64,000 nt of DNA. Source: Pseudaquabacterium pictum (GTDB lineage: Bacteria > Pseudomonadota > Gammaproteobacteria > Burkholderiales > Burkholderiaceae_C). Made by a program: the position numbers and the translations under genes. Location: NCBI RefSeq assembly GCF_005403045.1, contig NZ_BJCL01000007.1, positions 186,001 to 250,000 of the forward strand, written 5' to 3'. This document shows, one piece after another, positions 58,923 through 64,000 of this stretch. A model generated the notes under the pieces. That model had not been told where the DNA came from. It saw only the letters and a list, made by a program, of their open reading frames with translations, and did no database searches. Positions within the stretch are counted from its first letter, which is position 1, and each line of letters begins with the position of its first letter.

Positions 58923-59839
58923 GCGGGCGCTCCGGCGGCGGGCAAGTCGCCCCAGGGATCGTGCGCCTCCTCGCTGCTGCGGCGGAACTCGGTCGGGCTG
59001 ACCCCCACCCGCTTGCGGAACACGCGGGAGAAGTAGAGCTGGTCGTCGTAGCCCACCCGCCCGGCGATCGCCGACACCGGCGCGGTGGTGCTCTGCAGCA
59101 TGTGCTTGGCCAGGATGACGCGCTGGTCCTCGCGCCAGCGCACCAGGCTCACGCCCATCTGGTCGCGGAACAGGTGCGCCAGGCGCGACGGCGACAGGCA
59201 CACATGCTGGGCGATCTCGTCGAGCGTGAGCTCGCGCGCCAGGTGGTTGGCGATGTGCTGGCAGGCCGCCAGCACCCGCGGGTCGAGCGGGCGTGACTGG
59301 AAGCCCGGCATCTCCTCGTGGCAACGGATCAGCAGCCGTTCCAGCAGGTTGATCGCCAGCTCTTCCGAGGTGCGCTTGCCGCCGCGGTGGGTGGTGTCGA
59401 TGTCGATGAACAGCTGCTCGAACTCACGCCGCAGCGCCGGGTCGGCCAGGTGCAGCCGCCCCACCTTGCCGCCGGCGCGCGTGGGCCACTGCAGCCAGGC
59501 GGCCCAGAAGCCGCGCGGGCGGAAGTACACCCAGCGGTGGTACCAGCTGTCGCTGTCGGGCGCGCGGCCATAGTAGTGCGGCGTGCCGGCCGGGAACAGC
59601 AGCACGTCGCCCAGGCCGAATTCGGAGGTCTGGTCGCCATCACGCACGCTGCCCTGGCCCTGCACCGTGAGGTTGATGATCCAGCCCTTCATGCCGCCGG
59701 GGCGGTCGATGGTGAAGTCGAGCGTGCCGCCGCGCTCGATCGGCGTGAGCCCGGCCACCAGGTACAGGTTGAACGAGTAGCCCGGCAGCAGCGGGTTGAG
59801 CTGCTGGGCCGAGGCCTGGGGCAGGCGGCGCGGGGCCAT
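58919..59839 (-). CDS. araC: AraC-type L-arabinose-responsive regulator
   Basis: 306 residues, co-linear with E. coli AraC. The N-terminal cupin starts [21 protein letters not shown]. The residues that contact arabinose in E. coli (P8, T24, R38, Y82, H93, W95) correspond here to P16, T32, R46, Y90, H101 and W103, all conserved. The DNA-binding half keeps the first recognition helix ([11 protein letters not shown]) and the second ([11 protein letters not shown]). It sits within the transporter operon rather than divergent to it, 5 bp after mmsB. Arabinose response is inferred from these residues. Confidence 0.92.
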   Translation of the reverse strand: MAPRRLPQASAQQLNPLLPGYSFNLYLVAGLTPIERGGTLDFTIDRPGGMKGWIINLTVQGQGSVRDGDQTSEFGLGDVLLFPAGTPHYYGRAPDSDSWYHRWVYFRPRGFWAAWLQWPTRAGGKVGRLHLADPALRREFEQLFIDIDTTHRGGKRTSEELAINLLERLLIRCHEEMPGFQSRPLDPRVLAACQHIANHLARELTLDEIAQHVCLSPSRLAHLFRDQMGVSLVRWREDQRVILAKHMLQSTTAPVSAIAGRVGYDDQLYFSRVFRKRVGVSPTEFRRSSEEAHDPWGDLPAAGAPA

Positions 59840-59844
59840 TGCGG

Positions 59845-61056
59845 TCAGGCCTTGCCGTGGCGGTTGTTGAGCACGTCGAAGGCCACCGCGCCCAGCAGCA
59901 CCAGGCCCTTGATGACCTGCTGGTAGTCGATGCCCACGCCGAGGATGGACATGCCGTTGTTCATCACGCCCATGATGAAGGCGCCGATCACCGCGCCCAT
60001 CACTTTGCCCACGCCGCCCGAGGCCGAGGCGCCACCGATGAAGCAGGCCGCGATCACGTCCAGCTCGAAGCCCAGGCCGGCCTTGGGCGTGGCCGTGTTC
60101 AGCCGCGCGGCGAACACCAGGCCCGCCAGCGCCGCGAGCATGCCCATGTTGACGAAGGCGGCAAACGCCAGCCGCTCGGTGCGGATGCCCGACAGCCGCG
60201 CCGCCTTCTCGTTGCCGCCCAGCGCATAGATGCGCCGGCCCAGCACCGTGCGCTGGGTGACGAAGTCGAACACGAGGATCAGCGCGCCCATCACCACCAG
60301 CACATTGGGCAGGCCCTTGTAGGTGGACATCAGCCAGACCAGCAGCATCAGCAGCGCCGAGAACAGCAGCGTGCGGCCCGCAAACAGCAGGCCCGGCTCG
60401 ACCGCGAGGCCATGCCGTTGCTGCGCCAGGCGCTGGCGCCAGGCGGCCAGCGCCAGCGCCACCGTGACCAGCGCCCCCAGCAGCAGCGAGGTCAGGCGCA
60501 GGCCGGAATCGGCCAGCAGCTCGGGCACGAAGCCGGAGCTGAGCTTCTGGAAGCCATCGGGGAACGGCCCGAGCGACTGGCCCTGCAGCAGCGCCAGCGC
60601 CAGCCCCTTGAACACCAGCATGCCCGCCAGCGTGACGATGAACGACGGGATGTGCAGGTAGGCCACAAACCATCCCTGGGCCGCGCCGATCACCCCGCCC
60701 ACCACCAGGCACAGCAGCGTGGCCGGCAGCGGATGCCACTCCAGCTGCACCATCAGCACCGCGGCCAGCGCGCCGACGAAGCCGCACACCGAGCCCACCG
60801 ACAGATCGATGTGGCCGGCCACGATCACCAGCAGCATGCCCAGCGCCATGATGACGATGTAGCTGTTCTGCAGCACCAGGTTGGTCAGGTTCAGCGGCTG
60901 CATCAGCGTGCCGTCGGTCATGACCTGGAAGAAGGCCATGATCGCCAGCAGCGAGCCCAGCATGCCGTACTCGCGCAGGTGGTGCTTCAGGTGGGCCAGC
61001 ACGCCGGGCGCGGCCTCGGCCGCGGGCGTGGGCTTGGTGATCGTGGTGGTGTTCAT
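59845..61056 (-). CDS. mmsB: Sugar ABC transporter permease (MmsB/GguB)
   Basis: 403 residues, about ten to eleven TM helices. [38 protein letters not shown] and the C-terminal [19 protein letters not shown] are typical of CUT2 permeases (XylH/GguB type, with the longer central part). It forms the channel for the ChvE-bound sugar. The ATG overlaps the mmsA stop by 4 nt. Confidence 0.94.
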   Translation of the reverse strand: MNTTTITKPTPAAEAAPGVLAHLKHHLREYGMLGSLLAIMAFFQVMTDGTLMQPLNLTNLVLQNSYIVIMALGMLLVIVAGHIDLSVGSVCGFVGALAAVLMVQLEWHPLPATLLCLVVGGVIGAAQGWFVAYLHIPSFIVTLAGMLVFKGLALALLQGQSLGPFPDGFQKLSSGFVPELLADSGLRLTSLLLGALVTVALALAAWRQRLAQQRHGLAVEPGLLFAGRTLLFSALLMLLVWLMSTYKGLPNVLVVMGALILVFDFVTQRTVLGRRIYALGGNEKAARLSGIRTERLAFAAFVNMGMLAALAGLVFAARLNTATPKAGLGFELDVIAACFIGGASASGGVGKVMGAVIGAFIMGVMNNGMSILGVGIDYQQVIKGLVLLGAVAFDVLNNRHGKA

Positions 61057-62591
61057 GCGGCTTGGCGGCTGGCGGTCATGATCGCCTTCATGATGGCTTC
61101 CTGCGAGGCGTCGGCCGTGGGCATCTCGGCGACGAAGCGGCCCTCGCACATCACCAGGATGCGGTCGGTGATGCCCAGCAGCTCCGGCATCTCGGACGAG
61201 ATGACGATGACGCTGCGGCCCTCGGCGGCCAGCTGGGCGATGAGGGCATAGATCTCGTACTTGGCACCGACGTCGATGCCGCGGGTGGGCTCGTCGAGGA
61301 TCAGCACCTGCGGGTCGGTGAACAGCCACTTGGCCAGCACCACCTTCTGCTGGTTGCCGCCCGAGAGGTTGACCACGCGCTGGGTGGTGCCGGCGCTGCG
61401 GATGCGCAGCCGCTCGCGGAAGCCCTGGGCCACGCCATGTTCGCGCCCCCTGTCGATCACGCCCCAGCGCGCCACGCCGGCCAGCCGGGCCAGTGGGATG
61501 TTGAAGCGCAGGTCGCCGTCGAGCACCAGGCCGCTGCCCTTGCGGTCTTCGGTGACATAGGCCAGACCCGCGGCCACGGCCTGCGGCACGGTGCGCAGGT
61601 CCACATCGCGGCCGTTGAGCTGCACCCGGCCGGAGATGCGCGCACCCCAGGCCCGGCCGAACAGGCTCATCGCAAACTCGGTGCGGCCCGCGCCCATCAG
61701 GCCGGCGATGCCCAGGATCTCGCCGCGGCGCAGGTCGAGGTCGACGCCCTTGATCACCGCGCGCTCGGGGCGCTCGGGGTCGTGCACCCGCCAGCCGCGC
61801 ACCGCCAGCACCGTCTCGCCGATGGCGGGGGTGCGCGGCGGGTAGCGGTCGGCCATGGCGCGGCCGACCATGCCGCGGATGATGCGGTCCTCGTCAACCG
61901 GGGTGCTGCGACAGTCGATCGATTCGACGGTGCTGCCGTCGCGCAGCACTGTCACCGTGTCGGCCACGCGGGCGATCTCGTTGAGCTTGTGCGAGATCAG
62001 GATGCAGGTGATGCCCCGGGCCTTGAGCTCCAGCAGCAGCGTGAGCAGCGCCTGGCTGTCGCGCTCGTTGAGGCTGGCGGTGGGCTCGTCGAGGATCAGC
62101 AGCCGCACCTGCTTGGCCAGCGCCTTGGCAATCTCCACCAGCTGCTGCTGGCCCACGCCCAGCTGGCCCACCGGCGTGGCCGGCGACAGCGCCAGCCCCA
62201 CCTTGGCCAGCAGTTCCCGGGCGCGGGCGAAGCTGGCGCCCGCATCGACCACGCCGTGGCGGGCGATCTCATGGCCGAGGAACAGGTTCTCGGCGATCGA
62301 CAGCTGCGGCACCAGGGCCAGCTCCTGGTGGATGATGATGATGCCCAGGGCCTCGCTGTCGCGGATGCCGGCGAACTGCCGCACCGCGCCGTCGAAGACG
62401 ATGTCGCCGGTGTAGCTGCCAGCCGGGTGCACGCCCGAGAGCACCTTCATCAGCGTGGACTTGCCGGCGCCGTTCTCGCCCACCAGGGCATGGATCTCGC
62501 CGGTGGCCACGCGCAGGTTGACGCGGTCGAGCGCCACCACGCCCGGAAACGTCCGGCGGATGGCGCGCATCTCGAGCAGGGGCTGGTGCAT
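61053..62591 (-). CDS. mmsA: Sugar ABC transporter ATP-binding protein (MmsA/GguA)
   Basis: 512 residues, two fused ABC domains as in CUT2 systems. The first has Walker [10 protein letters not shown] and signature [15 protein letters not shown] with Walker [12 protein letters not shown]. The second has a degenerate P-loop ([10 protein letters not shown]) but the signature [15 protein letters not shown] and [18 protein letters not shown]. It powers uptake with MmsB and ChvE. Confidence 0.95.
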   Translation of the reverse strand: MHQPLLEMRAIRRTFPGVVALDRVNLRVATGEIHALVGENGAGKSTLMKVLSGVHPAGSYTGDIVFDGAVRQFAGIRDSEALGIIIIHQELALVPQLSIAENLFLGHEIARHGVVDAGASFARARELLAKVGLALSPATPVGQLGVGQQQLVEIAKALAKQVRLLILDEPTASLNERDSQALLTLLLELKARGITCILISHKLNEIARVADTVTVLRDGSTVESIDCRSTPVDEDRIIRGMVGRAMADRYPPRTPAIGETVLAVRGWRVHDPERPERAVIKGVDLDLRRGEILGIAGLMGAGRTEFAMSLFGRAWGARISGRVQLNGRDVDLRTVPQAVAAGLAYVTEDRKGSGLVLDGDLRFNIPLARLAGVARWGVIDRGREHGVAQGFRERLRIRSAGTTQRVVNLSGGNQQKVVLAKWLFTDPQVLILDEPTRGIDVGAKYEIYALIAQLAAEGRSVIVISSEMPELLGITDRILVMCEGRFVAEMPTADASQEAIMKAIMTASRQAA

Positions 62592-62647
62592 CGTGGGTCA
62601 CATCCAGGCCATGGCGCGGGGCGCGCGCGGCCTGCGGATGCGCCTCC

Positions 62648-63715
62648 TCACTTGATCTGCGATTCCTTGTAGTAGCCGCTGTCGACCAACACCTTCTTCC
62701 AGTTGCCGGCGTCCACCGACACCGGCTTGAGCAGGTAGCTGGGCACCACCTTCACGCCGTTGTTGTAGGTCTTGGTGTCGTTCAACTCGGGCTGCTTGCC
62801 CGACAGCACGGCGTCGACCATGTTGGCCGTGACCTTGGCCAGCTCCCGCGTGTCCTTGAAGATGGTGGAGAACTGCTCACCCTTGAGGATGCTCTTGACC
62901 GAGGGCACCTCGGCATCCTGGCCGCTCACCACCGGGCAGGGCTGCTGCGCGGTGCAGTAGCCCACGCCCTTCAGGCTGGACAGGATGCCGATGGACAGGC
63001 CGTCGTACGGGCTCAGCACGGCGTGCACCTTCTCCTTGCCGTAGAAGGCCGAGAGCAGGTTGTCCATGCGCGCCTGGGCCACCGCGCCGTCCCAGCGCAG
63101 CGTGCCGACCTTGTCCATGCCCATCTGCTTGCTGCGCACCACCAGCTTGCCGCTGTCGATGTGGGGCTTGAGCACGCTCATCGCGCCGTCGTAGAAGAAG
63201 AAGGCGTTGTTGTCGTCGGGGCTGCCGCCGAACAGCTCGATGTTGAACGGGCCCTTGCCGGCCTTCAACCCCAGCTTGTCGACGATGGAGGTGGCCTGCT
63301 GCACGCCGACCTGGAAGTTGTCGAAGGTGGCGTAGTAGTCGACGTTCTTGCTGCCCTTGATCAGGCGGTCGTAGGCGATGACCTTGACGCCCTTGTCGGC
63401 TGCGTTCTGCAGCGCCTTGGACAGCGTGGTGCCGTCGATCGACGCGATCACCAGCACCTTCACGCCCTTGGTGACCATGTTCTCCACCTGGGCCAGCTGG
63501 TTGGGGATGTCGTCGTCGGCGTACTGCAGGTCGGTCTTGTAGCCGCGCTCCTTGAGCACCTTGACCATGTTGTCGCCGTCGGCGATCCAGCGCGCCGAGC
63601 TCTTGGTCGGCATCGAGATGCCGATGGTGCCCTTGTCCTGCGCCTGCGCCGGCACGCCGGCCACCACCGCCATGGCCACCAGGCCCAGGGCCCACCAGGT
63701 CTTGATCAGCTTCAT
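62648..63715 (-). CDS. chvE: Periplasmic multiple-monosaccharide-binding protein ChvE
   Basis: 355 residues; signal peptide cleaved after VPAQA. The mature protein begins [20 protein letters not shown] and continues with [40 protein letters not shown] and [19 protein letters not shown], which are ChvE/GguA-system hallmarks. In Agrobacterium ChvE binds several aldoses including arabinose. AAGGAG is 8 nt before the ATG. First gene of the leftward operon chvE-mmsA-mmsB-araC-galM. Confidence 0.95.
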   Translation of the reverse strand: MKLIKTWWALGLVAMAVVAGVPAQAQDKGTIGISMPTKSSARWIADGDNMVKVLKERGYKTDLQYADDDIPNQLAQVENMVTKGVKVLVIASIDGTTLSKALQNAADKGVKVIAYDRLIKGSKNVDYYATFDNFQVGVQQATSIVDKLGLKAGKGPFNIELFGGSPDDNNAFFFYDGAMSVLKPHIDSGKLVVRSKQMGMDKVGTLRWDGAVAQARMDNLLSAFYGKEKVHAVLSPYDGLSIGILSSLKGVGYCTAQQPCPVVSGQDAEVPSVKSILKGEQFSTIFKDTRELAKVTANMVDAVLSGKQPELNDTKTYNNGVKVVPSYLLKPVSVDAGNWKKVLVDSGYYKESQIK

Positions 63716-64000
63716 TTGATTGTCTCCTTCCGGCATGCCGGATGTGTCTTGCCGCCCCACCGGACAAACCCGTTGCACGAATATGTCGGCGGCATCGACA
63801 TGAATATCCAATACCCCGCCAACCCGCCAGGCGAAAACCCCTGAAGGTTGGCTGGATGGTGCGACATGGCGCCAAATCCAGCGCCGAGCGGCAGCGTAAA
63901 TGTCCCGGGATTTGGCCATCACAGGGTCGACCCTGATTGGCACGAAAGAAGCCATTTTATCCATATCTTTGGCCGGTCATCACCGGATTCAGCAGGGTGC
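63716..64000. other. Upstream region of the chvE operon (285 bp, window end)
   Basis: No gene is convincing here, although the chvE frame stays open. It is AT-richer than its surroundings and contains an AraC-like half-site near 63950. A weaker relative lies at 63796-63812 (ATGAATATCCA). I could not fix the chvE promoter with confidence. Confidence 0.5.
63949..63965 (+). promoter_or_regulatory. AraC-type operator half-site
   Basis: Reads AGC-N7-TCCATA on the plus strand with the N7 being CATTTTA, almost identical to the E. coli araI1 half-site (TAGC-N7-TCCATA, N7 ATTTTTA). It points rightward, away from chvE, toward whatever gene lies beyond the window. The araC gene of this operon has the matching recognition helices. 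Confidence 0.6.

Overview
The window reads as one contiguous stretch of a high-GC (roughly 70% by eye) betaproteobacterial chromosome, most likely Burkholderiales of the Rubrivivax/Leptothrix/Ideonella kind. The basis is gene order familiar from that order: NDUFA9-like/cca; def-fmt divergent from lysM-dprA-smg; yajC-secD-secF; purE-purK-sua5; ccsA-PP0621-pilS-pilR-ampD next to ffh; and nrdA-nrdB beside a histone-H1-like gene. Taxonomy is inferred, not computed. No transposase, integrase, phage gene, rRNA or CRISPR array was seen. There is one tRNA.

Layout. 0-6.2 kb: a cut NDUFA9-like reductase, tRNA maturation (cca), a MidA-type methyltransferase, folate/pterin genes (PTR1-like reductase, folB), ttcA and a lipoprotein. 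6.2-12.2 kb: leftward def-fmt-htpX-lipoprotein and rightward lysM-dprA-smg. 12.2-19.3 kb: leftward Sec accessory operon (yajC, secD, secF, DUF1631) and a CnoX-like thioredoxin. 19.4-25.2 kb: purE-purK-sua5, an unusual SGNH-like lipoprotein, tsaB-rimI and a family 4 uracil-DNA glycosylase; sua5 and tsaB both serve t6A synthesis. 25.2-30.6 kb: glmU, a DUF6279 lipoprotein, a PAS-GGDEF cyclase and an AzlCD exporter. 30.6-42 kb: central carbon genes (pgk, maeB, pyk, fba) mixed with an orphan PP-loop enzyme, an amidase, a winged-helix/GHKL/STAS-like protein and purC. 41.9-43.1 kb: a low-GC TPR-like gene that looks acquired. 43.1-48.4 kb: H1-like protein and class Ia ribonucleotide reductase (nrdB, nrdA), whose promoter is flanked by two NrdR boxes 31 bp apart. 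48.4-57.7 kb: ampD, pilR, pilS, PP0621 and ccsA leftward; both SRP GTPases (ffh, ftsY); a PEP-CTERM protein and a CAP-domain protein. 57.8-64 kb: tRNA-Met, then one leftward sugar operon (chvE-mmsA-mmsB-araC-galM) whose regulator keeps the arabinose-binding residues of E. coli AraC, with a near-canonical AraC half-site upstream.

Most of the window is housekeeping and I found no convincing new multi-gene system. The points most worth a second look are the foreign TPR gene joined to the end of purC, a recurring -10 hexamer placed 6-7 nt before start codons of genes lacking a Shine-Dalgarno (candidate leaderless mRNAs), the nrdA control region, the AraC half-site, an SGNH-like protein that has lost catalytic residues, and a zinc-ribbon/TM/PEP-CTERM protein whose tail runs antisense into ffh.
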